Assembly (NCBI GenBank): GCA_004297555.1
Contig: SCSV01000371.1
Coordinates: 1-8,109, forward strand
DNA length: 8,109 nucleotides
DNA from: Salinibacterium sp.
Lineage (GTDB): Bacteria; Actinomycetota; Actinomycetes; Actinomycetales; Microbacteriaceae
Direction: 5' to 3'
Made by a program: the position numbers and the translations under genes. How positions within the stretch are numbered: the first letter of the stretch is position 1; each line of letters starts with the position of its first letter. The notes beneath the pieces are model-generated. The model ran no database searches, was not told where the DNA came from, and was given only the letters and a program-made list of their open reading frames with translations. Shown here in pieces: positions 1 through 6,192 of the stretch.

Positions 1-74
1 GCCTGCACCTGGCGGAAGAACACGAACGCCACAATGAGGAGACCGCCACCGACGGAGAGCAAGAGCCAACCCAT
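1..74 (-). CDS. Small hypothetical membrane protein, N-terminal fragment (runs off left edge)
   Basis: Reading the minus strand from an ATG at 72-74 gives an open frame to the window edge, beginning MGWLLLSVGGG and continuing with a hydrophobic stretch ending in FFRQVQ. About 19 of the first 20 residues are hydrophobic or small, which fits one membrane helix or a signal anchor. The ATG lies two bases beyond the dgt stop and is preceded by a GGTGGGG purine run five bases upstream. An in-frame GTG at 78-80 would instead overlap the dgt TGA as GTGA, the same junction style used in the nad operon of this window. Either start implies co-transcription and translational coupling with dgt. Only about 25 codons are present, so no family can be named. 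Coding potential rests on the tight junction, the ribosome-binding-like run and the hydrophobic profile. Confidence 0.5.
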   Translation of the reverse strand, partial: MGWLLLSVGGGLLIVAFVFFRQVQ

Positions 75-76
75 GG

Positions 77-1354
77 TCACCCCACCAGCCTTTCGTGCCA
101 GGCCGTCGCGGACTGGTCGGTGAGGGATGCCACCTGGTCGACGACGGCTCGCTTGCGCTGCTCGTCGGAGGCCGCAGCCTCCCAATCTGCGGCGAAACCG
201 CTGTCCAGATTGCGCGGGCCGGTCCAGAGCAGTACATCGGCGAGCTCGGTCAGCAGATCGCGCTGCTGCCGGTAGATCGGGCGGCGCGCATTGGTCGACA
301 TGACGAACGCAGCGACGATTCCCTTTAGCACCGCAATTTCGGCCTGAATGGAGCGCGGGATCACGAGGCTGCCGCCGAAGCGCGCGAGGCTGCCGGCATG
401 GGCATCCCGAGTCGATTCGATTGCCGCACCCACGAAGCGGCCAATGAGCTGGCTGGTCAGGTTCTTGAGTCGGCCGTGAGCTTGCCTGCTGGCATCCCAC
501 TGGTCGATCCAGAACGGCAGGCTGTCGAGCCGGTCGAAAGCCGCGATGAGTTCGTCGTGATCGATCTCGCCGCCGATCCACTTGAACATCGAGTTGACGA
601 GCTCATCGTGATCGACGCGGGCGCCGAGCGCGGTGACGTCGATGTAGCCGCCGACGATTGCATCCTCGAAGTCGTGCACCGAGTATCCGATGTCATCGGC
701 GAAATCCATCACCTCGGCCTCGATGCAGCGGCGCTTGTCGGGCGCACCCGCACGCAGCCACTCGAACGCGGCGAGGTCGTCGTCGTAGAAGCCGTACTTG
801 CTTCGACCGCTGGGATCCGGGATGCCCTGCGACCGGGGCCAGGGGTACTTGCAACTCGCGTCGAGGCTCGCCCGGGTGAGGTTGAGGCCGAAGCTCGCGC
901 CGTCGGGACCGAACACTTTCGGCTCGATTCGGGTGAGCACGCGCAGCGTCTGCGCATTGCCCTCGAAACCGCCGATGTCGGCGGCCCACTCGTTGAGCGC
1001 GCGTTCGCCGTTGTGCCCGAACGGCGGATGCCCGAGGTCGTGCGCGAGGCACGCAGTGTCGACGACGTCCGGGTCGAGACCGAGGCTTGCGCCGAGTTCT
1101 CGACCAACCTGGGCCACCTCAAGGGAATGGGTGAGGCGGTTGCGCGCGAAATCGACCCCGGCCGTCGGACTGAGCACCTGGGTCTTGGCGGCGAGTCGGC
1201 GCAGAGCGCTCGAATGCACCACGCGGGCGCGGTCTCTCGCGAAGTCGCTGCGGCGGCTCGAATGCTCCTCGGGAAACCAGCGCTCGGTGTCGGCCGCGGT
1301 GTACTTGGTTGGCACAGCATGCGCGGGCACCGCGCCGGGCGGCACCTCAGCCAC
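77..1354 (-). CDS. dgt: Deoxyguanosinetriphosphate triphosphohydrolase (HD-domain dGTPase)
   Basis: Cytoplasmic metal-dependent enzyme that hydrolyses dGTP (and often other dNTPs in this subfamily) to deoxynucleoside plus triphosphate, adjusting the dNTP pool. The 425-residue product carries the complete HD-domain signature: the VHSSALRRLAAKTQV segment (46-60), the first metal-ligand histidine in RLTHSLEV (H76), the HD pair in ACLAHDLGHPPFGHNGE (H105, D106), and the downstream MDFADDIGYSVHD motif (216-228) with the last acidic ligand. A helical C-terminal half follows, and the length is typical of the bacterial dGTPase-like family. The start used is a GTG whose first 8 bases overlap the end of dusB. 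In-frame GTGs at codons 4, 9 and 14 are alternatives because the upstream Shine-Dalgarno match is poor, so the exact N-terminus is uncertain. It is the second gene of a dusB-dgt unit, probably followed by the small membrane protein at the left edge. Related dGTPases can act in phage defence, but the housekeeping neighbours argue against that here. Confidence 0.95.
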   Translation of the reverse strand: MAEVPPGAVPAHAVPTKYTAADTERWFPEEHSSRRSDFARDRARVVHSSALRRLAAKTQVLSPTAGVDFARNRLTHSLEVAQVGRELGASLGLDPDVVDTACLAHDLGHPPFGHNGERALNEWAADIGGFEGNAQTLRVLTRIEPKVFGPDGASFGLNLTRASLDASCKYPWPRSQGIPDPSGRSKYGFYDDDLAAFEWLRAGAPDKRRCIEAEVMDFADDIGYSVHDFEDAIVGGYIDVTALGARVDHDELVNSMFKWIGGEIDHDELIAAFDRLDSLPFWIDQWDASRQAHGRLKNLTSQLIGRFVGAAIESTRDAHAGSLARFGGSLVIPRSIQAEIAVLKGIVAAFVMSTNARRPIYRQQRDLLTELADVLLWTGPRNLDSGFAADWEAAASDEQRKRAVVDQVASLTDQSATAWHERLVG

Positions 1355-2498
1355 CGCTCGTGCTCAACTCGGCCTCGGTGAGATCGGCGCGGTGGGTCTC
1401 CTGAAGTTCGCGGCTGTCCAGCCATCCGTTCGGCAGAGAAGGGTGCTTCGGGGTGCCGGCACGACCGCGCTGTCCCTCGGCGTCGGCACCGGGGTAGGGC
1501 TGGTCATGATCGAGTTGCCCGAGCAGGTCATCCATTTGCCCGAGGGATTGCACGGTCGCGAGGCTCGCGCGAAGCTCGCCGCCGACTGCATAGCCCTTGA
1601 AATACCAGGCGACATGCTTGCGGATGTCACGGCAGGCGCGATCCTCCTCTTCGAAGAACTCAACGAGCAGTTCAGCGTGGCGGCGGAAGGCGGTGGCGAC
1701 TAGACCGAGGTTGGGCTGCGCTGTCTTGCGTTCGCCTCTGAAGGCTGCAGCCAGGTCGCCGAAGAGCCAGGGGCGACCGAGGCAGCCACGACCGACGACC
1801 ACGCCATCGCAGCCGGTCTCGTCGACCATGCGCAGGGCGTCATCGGCGCTCCAGATGTCGCCATTGCCGAGCACCGGGGTGCCAGTGATGACGTTCTTGA
1901 GCTTCTCGATCGCCGACCAATCAGCGGTGCCGGAGTAGAACTCCGCGGCAGTGCGCGCGTGCAGAGCGATGCTCGCTACCCCAGCACCCTCCGCGGCGCG
2001 GCCGGCGTCGAGATAGGTGAGGTGGTCGGAGTCGATGCCCTTGCGCATCTTGACCGTGACGGGCACGGATCCCGCGGCCCTTACCGCGCGTTCCACGATG
2101 TCGCGAAACAGCTCGAGCTTCCAGGGAAGGGCAGCACCGCCGCCTTTGCGGGTGACCTTGGGCACCGGGCATCCGAAATTCAGATCGATGTGATCGGCCC
2201 GGTCTTCGGCGACAAGCATTGTGACCGCCTCGGCGACCGTCTTCGGGTCGACGCCGTAGAGCTGGATGCTGCGGGGGGTCTCGGACTCGTGATGGCGGAT
2301 GAGACGCATGCTCTCCGGAGTGCGCTCAACGAGGGCGCGGCTCGTGATCATCTCACTCACATAGAGCCCGGCGCCGTATTCGCGACAGAGCCGGCGGAAG
2401 GCCGTGTTCGTGATGCCCGCCATGGGCGCAAGCACGACTGGCACCTCGAGCGCGATCGGCCCGATGCGCAGAGTCGGCGCAACTGTAGTGGCGGTCAT
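1347..2498 (-). CDS. dusB: tRNA-dihydrouridine synthase, DusB family
   Basis: FMN-dependent, NADPH-using enzyme that reduces specific uridines of tRNA to dihydrouridine in the cytoplasm. From the chosen ATG the protein is 383 residues. A TIM barrel occupies about residues 12-250: VVLAPMAGITNTAFRRLC (21-38) at the FMN site, DLNFGCP (105-111) with the expected catalytic cysteine C110, VTVKMRKG (147-154), ALHARTAAEFYSG (178-190), and the phosphate-binding strands GNGDIWS (211-217) and GVVVGRGCLGRPWLF (232-246). The C-terminal helical domain contains DIRKHVAWYFKGY (291-303), typical of DusB-type proteins, then a charged tail of about 45 residues. An in-frame upstream ATG would add 60 residues across the divergent gap. 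It was rejected because the barrel starts just after the 2496-2498 ATG and that ATG has a GGGAG ribosome-binding site. The 3' end overlaps the start of dgt by 8 bp, so the two are probably co-transcribed. In actinobacteria this is usually the only Dus paralogue and is often annotated simply as dusB; that point is inference. Confidence 0.95.
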   Translation of the reverse strand: MTATTVAPTLRIGPIALEVPVVLAPMAGITNTAFRRLCREYGAGLYVSEMITSRALVERTPESMRLIRHHESETPRSIQLYGVDPKTVAEAVTMLVAEDRADHIDLNFGCPVPKVTRKGGGAALPWKLELFRDIVERAVRAAGSVPVTVKMRKGIDSDHLTYLDAGRAAEGAGVASIALHARTAAEFYSGTADWSAIEKLKNVITGTPVLGNGDIWSADDALRMVDETGCDGVVVGRGCLGRPWLFGDLAAAFRGERKTAQPNLGLVATAFRRHAELLVEFFEEEDRACRDIRKHVAWYFKGYAVGGELRASLATVQSLGQMDDLLGQLDHDQPYPGADAEGQRGRAGTPKHPSLPNGWLDSRELQETHRADLTEAELSTSGG

Positions 2499-2508
2499 TT
2501 GATCAATT

Positions 2509-2513
2509 CTCCC
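2509..2513 (-). promoter_or_regulatory. Ribosome binding site of dusB
   Basis: On the minus strand GGGAG lies 10 bases before the ATG at 2496-2498. It supports this start over the longer in-frame ATG that would extend the protein to 2678. The spacing is slightly long. Confidence 0.5.
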
Positions 2514-2580
2514 AGACGCGATCGATGTGGCGGGACGGCGGGAGAAGTCATGCCAGGATTGTGAGGATTTGGCGGAAGGC

Positions 2581-2588
2581 GGAAGGGG
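2581..2588 (+). promoter_or_regulatory. Ribosome binding site of the DUF2510 gene
   Basis: GGAAGGGG sits 4-6 bases before the ATG at 2593-2595, inside a purine-rich run that begins at 2571. This strong Shine-Dalgarno match decides the start in favour of 2593 over the in-frame upstream ATG at 2527, whose added residues look non-conserved. Confidence 0.7.
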
Positions 2589-2592
2589 CACC

Positions 2593-3480
2593 ATGTCAGA
2601 CGGCACGCAGACCACTCCTCCTGCAGGATGGTTCGCCGACCCGCGGTCGAGTGAGCACATGCGCTGGTGGGACGGCACTCAGTGGACCGCTCACACCCAA
2701 CCGCGGCCGCAAGCTGCGCCGCCCGCGGCTGTTGCCGTCGCCGAGTCGACCTACGTGGCCCAAGCCCCGGCGCAACCGCAACCCGAACGTGAAGGCTACG
2801 TTCCGATGAGTCGGGGCGCCACGGGCGGCTCCGGCTACAGCAGTCTCGTGCGCGGTGCCGAGCCGTTCCGAGTTCCAGCCCCTGTGAGTGTGGGGCAGAT
2901 TGCTTCGCCGCACACGGTGCCCATCTGGCTGTTCGTGCTGTATCCGCTGGTCTATGCGGTGCTCTTAGGGTTTCTCTACAACTCCGGTCAGCTTGTGATG
3001 CTGGCACTCCAGGGTTGCATCCTCGTTGGTTGCTGGGTTCTCGTGATCATGGATTACATCATCCTGCGGCATCGAGGCTTTAGCGCAGCGACACCGCTCT
3101 GGCTGTTCCTCACTCCAATTGGATACCTGATAGCCAGGCGAGTGGTGCTCCGCAGCCAGGGCGCCAAGCCTGGCGGACCCGGCCTTCTTTTCGCAAGCTC
3201 GCTGCTCTTCGCCGGAGTATTGGGGGCTCTCTTCGGGCCCGGAATCGTGGCGCAGTCTTCTAACCCGGCTCTCGTGCAGGAATTCGAACGGCGTACCGAG
3301 GCTGAGCTTGCAGCGAAGTCGCCCGGAAATTGGACCGTAGATTGCCCCGACGACGCCAAGATCTTCAAGACCGGTGAGACCTTCGTCTGCCACACCGACA
3401 ATGGTCAGGGAGTCCGCGTCGACGTAACGATCACCGTGCTTGGCGGTGGCAAGTACTCGACGACGGCGCGCCAGATCTAA
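2593..3480 (+). CDS. DUF2510 multi-pass membrane protein with DUF4333-like C-terminal domain
   Basis: Function unknown. The 295-residue product has three parts. Residues 8-36 are a DUF2510 module: PPAGWFADP, then MRWWDGTQWT, a tryptophan-rich motif common in actinobacterial membrane proteins. A Pro/Ala/Gln-rich linker runs over about 37-105. Hydrophobic segments follow at about 109-128, 133-157, 167-184 and 197-220, so three to four membrane helices. The soluble tail 221-295 contains VDCPDDAKIFKTGETFVC with two spaced cysteines (C251, C266) followed by beta-like VDVTITVLGGGKYSTT. This pattern resembles DUF4333, a domain usually found outside the membrane in actinobacteria. If so, the cysteines may form a disulfide. 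The gene has its own strong ribosome-binding site, is transcribed divergently from dusB and converges on glyS with a 34-bp gap. It is the only plus-strand gene in the window. Domain names are from motif recognition, with DUF2510 the safer call. Confidence 0.88.
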   Translation: MSDGTQTTPPAGWFADPRSSEHMRWWDGTQWTAHTQPRPQAAPPAAVAVAESTYVAQAPAQPQPEREGYVPMSRGATGGSGYSSLVRGAEPFRVPAPVSVGQIASPHTVPIWLFVLYPLVYAVLLGFLYNSGQLVMLALQGCILVGCWVLVIMDYIILRHRGFSAATPLWLFLTPIGYLIARRVVLRSQGAKPGGPGLLFASSLLFAGVLGALFGPGIVAQSSNPALVQEFERRTEAELAAKSPGNWTVDCPDDAKIFKTGETFVCHTDNGQGVRVDVTITVLGGGKYSTTARQI

Positions 3481-3514
3481 CAGAACCCACGCGAGCAGTC
3501 ACCCCGGCGGTTCG

Positions 3515-4900
3515 CTATGCCCCGATCAACCGCTCCGCCAGGTAGCCGCGCAGCCCTTCGAGCGGGATGCGCTCCTGCGACATGGTGTCGCGCTCGCGGA
3601 TCGTCACAGCCTTGTCATCGAGCGAGTCGAAGTCGACGGTGACACAGAACGGCGTTCCGATCTCGTCCTGTCGGCGGTAGCGACGGCCGATCGCCCCGGC
3701 ATCGTCGAACTCGACGTTCCAGAGCTTGCGCAGGTCGGCTGCGATTTCCTTGGCGAGTGGCGACAGCTGGTCGTTGCGGGATAGCGGCAGCACCGCGGCC
3801 TTGACGGGCGCAAGCCGGCGGTCGAGCCGCAGCACAGTGCGAGTGTCGACCCCGCCCTTGGCGTTGGGCGCTTCGTCTTCGGCGTAGGCGTCGACCATGA
3901 ACGCCATGAGCGCGCGCGTGAGACCCCAAGCCGGCTCGATGACGTAAGGAATCCAGCGCTCATCCTTGGTCTGGTCGAAGTACGAGAGATCGGTTCCGGA
4001 TGCCTCGGAGTGCGTCTTGAGGTCGAAGTCGGTGCGGTTCGCAATGCCCATGAGCTCGCCCCACTCGCTGCCCTGAAAGCGGAAGCGGTACTCGATGTCG
4101 ACAGTGCGCTTCGAGTAGTGCGAGAGCTTCTCTTTCGGGTGCTCGTACAGCCGCAGGTTCTCTGGATTGAGTCCGAGGTCGAGGTACCAGCGCATCGACT
4201 CGTCGATCCAGTACTGGTGCCACTCTTCATCCGTGCCGGGTTCGACGAAGAACTCCATCTCCATCTGCTCGAACTCACGCGTGCGGAAGATGAAGTTTCC
4301 GGGCGTGATCTCATTGCGGAAGCTCTTGCCGACCTGGCCGATACCGAACGGCGGCTTGAGGCGCGAAGCCCCGAGCACGTTGGCGAAGTTCACGAAAATG
4401 CCCTGCGCGGTCTCGGGCCGCAAGTAGTGCAGGCCTTCTTCGTTGTCGACCGGGCCGAGGAAGGTCTTCAGCAGTCCGGAGAAGTTCTGCGGCTCGGTCC
4501 ACGAGCCGGGCTGACCGGTCTCCGGGTCCTTGATATCCGCCAGACCATTGACCGGCGGATGACCGTGCTTCTCCTCATACTGCTCGAGCAGGTGATCGGC
4601 GCGGTAGCGCTTATGAGTGTGCAGCGATTCGACGAGCGGGTCGGAGAACACCTCGACGTGGCCGGACACTTCCCACACGCGACGGGGCAGGATGACCGCG
4701 GAGTCGATGCCGACGATGTCATCGCGACCCTGCACGATGGTCTGCCACCACTGCTTCTTGATGTTCTCTTTGAGGGCAGTCCCGAGTGGCCCATAGTCCC
4801 AAGCGGACCGTGACCCGCCGTAGATCTCTCCCGACTGGAAGACGAATCCTCTGCGCTTGGCGAGGTTGATGACGGCGTCGAGCTTGTTTGGCGTTGCCAC
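3515..4900 (-). CDS. glyS: Glycine--tRNA ligase (class II, single-chain alpha2 type)
   Basis: Attaches glycine to tRNA-Gly using ATP in the cytoplasm; essential. The 461-residue protein begins MATPNKLDAVINLAKRRGFV and shows the class II core: SGEIYGGSRSAWDYGPLG (23-40), the motif-1 region around RRVWEVSGHVEVFSDP (73-88), LRPETAQGIF (160-169), motif 2 in GKSFRNEITPGNF to REFEQMEMEFF (191-218), and motif 3 in YVIEPAWGLTRALMAF (319-334). The anticodon-binding domain covers roughly 362-461, including AGAIGRRYRRQDEIGTPF (401-418). The start is GTG (4898-4900) with an AAGGAG ribosome-binding site five bases upstream; the stop is TAG. This is the eukaryote/archaea-like alpha2 enzyme used by actinobacteria, not the alpha2-beta2 form. 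Oddity: the usual zinc-ribbon cysteines are absent, and the whole protein has a single cysteine (C419). It is probably monocistronic, with its own leader at 4901-5049. Confidence 0.97.
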   Translation of the reverse strand: MATPNKLDAVINLAKRRGFVFQSGEIYGGSRSAWDYGPLGTALKENIKKQWWQTIVQGRDDIVGIDSAVILPRRVWEVSGHVEVFSDPLVESLHTHKRYRADHLLEQYEEKHGHPPVNGLADIKDPETGQPGSWTEPQNFSGLLKTFLGPVDNEEGLHYLRPETAQGIFVNFANVLGASRLKPPFGIGQVGKSFRNEITPGNFIFRTREFEQMEMEFFVEPGTDEEWHQYWIDESMRWYLDLGLNPENLRLYEHPKEKLSHYSKRTVDIEYRFRFQGSEWGELMGIANRTDFDLKTHSEASGTDLSYFDQTKDERWIPYVIEPAWGLTRALMAFMVDAYAEDEAPNAKGGVDTRTVLRLDRRLAPVKAAVLPLSRNDQLSPLAKEIAADLRKLWNVEFDDAGAIGRRYRRQDEIGTPFCVTVDFDSLDDKAVTIRERDTMSQERIPLEGLRGYLAERLIGA

Positions 4901-4905
4901 TGGTA

Positions 4906-4911
4906 CTCCTT
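4906..4911 (-). promoter_or_regulatory. Ribosome binding site of glyS
   Basis: AAGGAG on the minus strand, five bases before the GTG start at 4898-4900. It is a near-perfect Shine-Dalgarno and confirms the GTG start. Confidence 0.8.
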
Positions 4912-4912
4912 A

Positions 4913-4931
4913 TGCGCGCCATCGCGCGGCA
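4913..4931 (-). other. GC-rich hairpin directly upstream of the glyS ribosome binding site
   Basis: On the minus strand TGCCGCGC, loop GATG, then GCGCGCA can fold as a seven-pair stem with one bulged C. It ends one base before the AAGGAG site. No U-run follows, so it is not an intrinsic terminator. It may affect translation initiation or may simply reflect GC-rich sequence. Confidence 0.3.
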
Positions 4932-4980
4932 CTGGTCAGCCGAGCTGGATGCCCGGTCGCTGCAACATTACCGGCGCTGG

Positions 4981-5003
4981 GCCCCTCGTTTCGACGTGAG
5001 GGC
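4981..5003 (-). other. Imperfect inverted repeat between the cysteine desulfurase stop and glyS
   Basis: The sequence GCCCTC...GAGGGGC (minus strand) forms an imperfect stem about 47-70 bases after the stop of the cysteine desulfurase gene. It has no following U-tract and includes a mismatch or bulge, so it could be a weak terminator, a leader structure of glyS, or chance. The 149-bp gap 4901-5049 contains no gene that I can support. Confidence 0.2.
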
Positions 5004-5004
5004 T

Positions 5005-5032
5005 ACGCTATCCGCGCAAGTCGCCCCTGCAA
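5005..5032 (-). promoter_or_regulatory. Candidate sigma-A-type promoter of glyS
   Basis: On the minus strand TTGCAG (5027-5032) and TAGCGT (5005-5010) are separated by 16 bases and lie about 105 bases before the glyS start codon. The -10 fits the TAnnnT pattern and the -35 keeps TTG, so this is a weak match to TTGACA/TATAAT. A second TAnnnT box, TAATGT (4965-4970), has no convincing -35. A promoter is needed somewhere here if glyS is not read through from the upstream nad operon. Confidence 0.3.
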
Positions 5033-5049
5033 AGTCAGCGAGCCGCGGC

Positions 5050-6192
5050 TCAGGCGCCCAACTTGCGAACCGAGACGAGCGCGGCGCGCAAGGCGGATGC
5101 GACGACGCGCATCTGGTGAGCGGTCGCTGTGCCGTCGAGGCTGAAGCGCACGGCGGTCTGCGCGACCTCGGGCTTGATGCCCATGGCGACCAACACGTGC
5201 GAAGGCTCGTCGCTGCCCGCGGCGCACGCCGAGCCGCTCGAGCAGATGATGCCTTGGCCCGCGAGCTCCAGGAGTAGGGACTCTCCGCTCGTGCCCGGGA
5301 AGCAAAATGAGGCGTTGTTCGGCAGCCGCGGCTGACGCGGTCCGGTGAGGATCGCGTCGTCCACGGTGCGGAGCACTTCCTCGATGAAGCCATCGCGAAT
5401 CTCGGCGACGCGGGCGGCATCCTCCTCGCGCGTTGCTTCGCTGAGCCTTGCAGCAAGGGCGAGACCGACCGCCCCGGCGACGTTCTCCGTGCCAGAGCGG
5501 TTGCCGCGCTCCTGACCACCTCCGTGCATGAGCGGCTCGAGCGGCACGCGGCCGCGCACGAAGAGCACACCGATGCCCTTGGGTGCGCCGAGTTTGTGAC
5601 CCGAGATGCTGAGGGCATCCACCCCCAGCTTGCTTACGTCGAGGTCGAGCCAGCCGGCGGCTTGCACCGCGTCGGTGTGCATCGCAGCGCCCTGCTTCTT
5701 CGCGATCGCGGCGATCTCGGCGATCGGCTGCACTGTGCCGACCTCGTTGTTCGCGTACATGACTGAGACCAGGGTCGTGTCGGCCCGCACCGCGGCGGCG
5801 AGCGCATCGAGGTCGACCAAGCCCTCGCCATCCACCCCCAGCACGGTCACCTCGAAGCCGTGCTGCCGCTTCAGGTAGTCGCACGATTCGAGCACAGCCT
5901 GGTGCTCGATCGCGGTCGTGACGATGTGCTTGCCGCGCGGGGTCGCGAGCGCGATGCCCTTGATCGCGAGGTTGTCGGCCTCCGTGCCGCCGGACGTGAA
6001 GATGACTTCGGATGCCCGGCAGCCGAGCCACTCCGCAATGTTCTCCCGCGCTTGCGTGAGTGCGAGCGCGGCGGGCTCACCGATCTCGTGATGGCTGGAC
6101 GGGTTGCCGAACTCACTCGTGAAGTACGGCCACATCGCTTCGACGACTTCGCGCCGAACCGGTGTCGTTGCCGCGTTGTCGAGGTAGATCAT
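5050..6192 (-). CDS. Cysteine desulfurase (NifS/IscS-type, PLP-dependent)
   Basis: Class V aminotransferase-fold enzyme that removes sulfur from L-cysteine, giving alanine and an enzyme persulfide for Fe-S cluster assembly. The 380-residue protein begins MIYLDNAATTPV and shows the PLP-site elements: FTSGGTEADNLAIKG (65-79), H97 in AIEHQAVLES stacking on PLP, ANNEVGTVQP (147-156), MHTDAVQAAG with D174 and Q177, and the lysine that forms the Schiff base in SISGHKLGAPKGIG (K200). The active-site loop SSGSACAAG (318-326) carries the catalytic cysteine C323, and RSGTENVAG (232-240) is also characteristic. The length fits group I enzymes. The ATG overlaps the nadC TGA as ATGA, so it is the last gene of nadB-nadC and translation is likely coupled. 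The position suggests a job in maturing the [4Fe-4S] cluster of NadA rather than general Suf-type assembly, which in actinobacteria uses SufS. Naming it nifS or iscS would go beyond the evidence. Confidence 0.93.
   Translation of the reverse strand: MIYLDNAATTPVRREVVEAMWPYFTSEFGNPSSHHEIGEPAALALTQARENIAEWLGCRASEVIFTSGGTEADNLAIKGIALATPRGKHIVTTAIEHQAVLESCDYLKRQHGFEVTVLGVDGEGLVDLDALAAAVRADTTLVSVMYANNEVGTVQPIAEIAAIAKKQGAAMHTDAVQAAGWLDLDVSKLGVDALSISGHKLGAPKGIGVLFVRGRVPLEPLMHGGGQERGNRSGTENVAGAVGLALAARLSEATREEDAARVAEIRDGFIEEVLRTVDDAILTGPRQPRLPNNASFCFPGTSGESLLLELAGQGIICSSGSACAAGSDEPSHVLVAMGIKPEVAQTAVRFSLDGTATAHQMRVVASALRAALVSVRKLGA

Noticed and set aside
77..1354. dgt as part of a phage-defence dGTPase system
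   Set aside because: It sits in a dusB-linked housekeeping context with no defence-type neighbours, and the sequence follows the ordinary actinobacterial dGTPase pattern.
398..1381. Long plus-strand open frame (327 codons) opposite dgt
   Set aside because: It lies entirely antisense to a gene with clear HD-domain motifs, has no recognisable domain, and long antisense frames are expected in high-GC coding DNA.
2499..2678. N-terminal extension of dusB to an upstream ATG
   Set aside because: The extra 60 residues cover the divergent gap and the opposing DUF2510 gene start, look unrelated to the family, and the 2498 ATG has its own ribosome-binding site.
3507..3533. Possible terminator between the convergent DUF2510 gene and glyS (GCGGTT ... 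AACCGC)
   Set aside because: Only six pairs with a 15-base loop, no U-tract in either direction, and half of it lies in the glyS coding sequence.
4901..5049. T-box or glycine riboswitch in the glyS leader
   Set aside because: The gap is only 149 bp, and I find neither a T-box consensus sequence with an antiterminator nor the paired aptamer cores of a glycine riboswitch.
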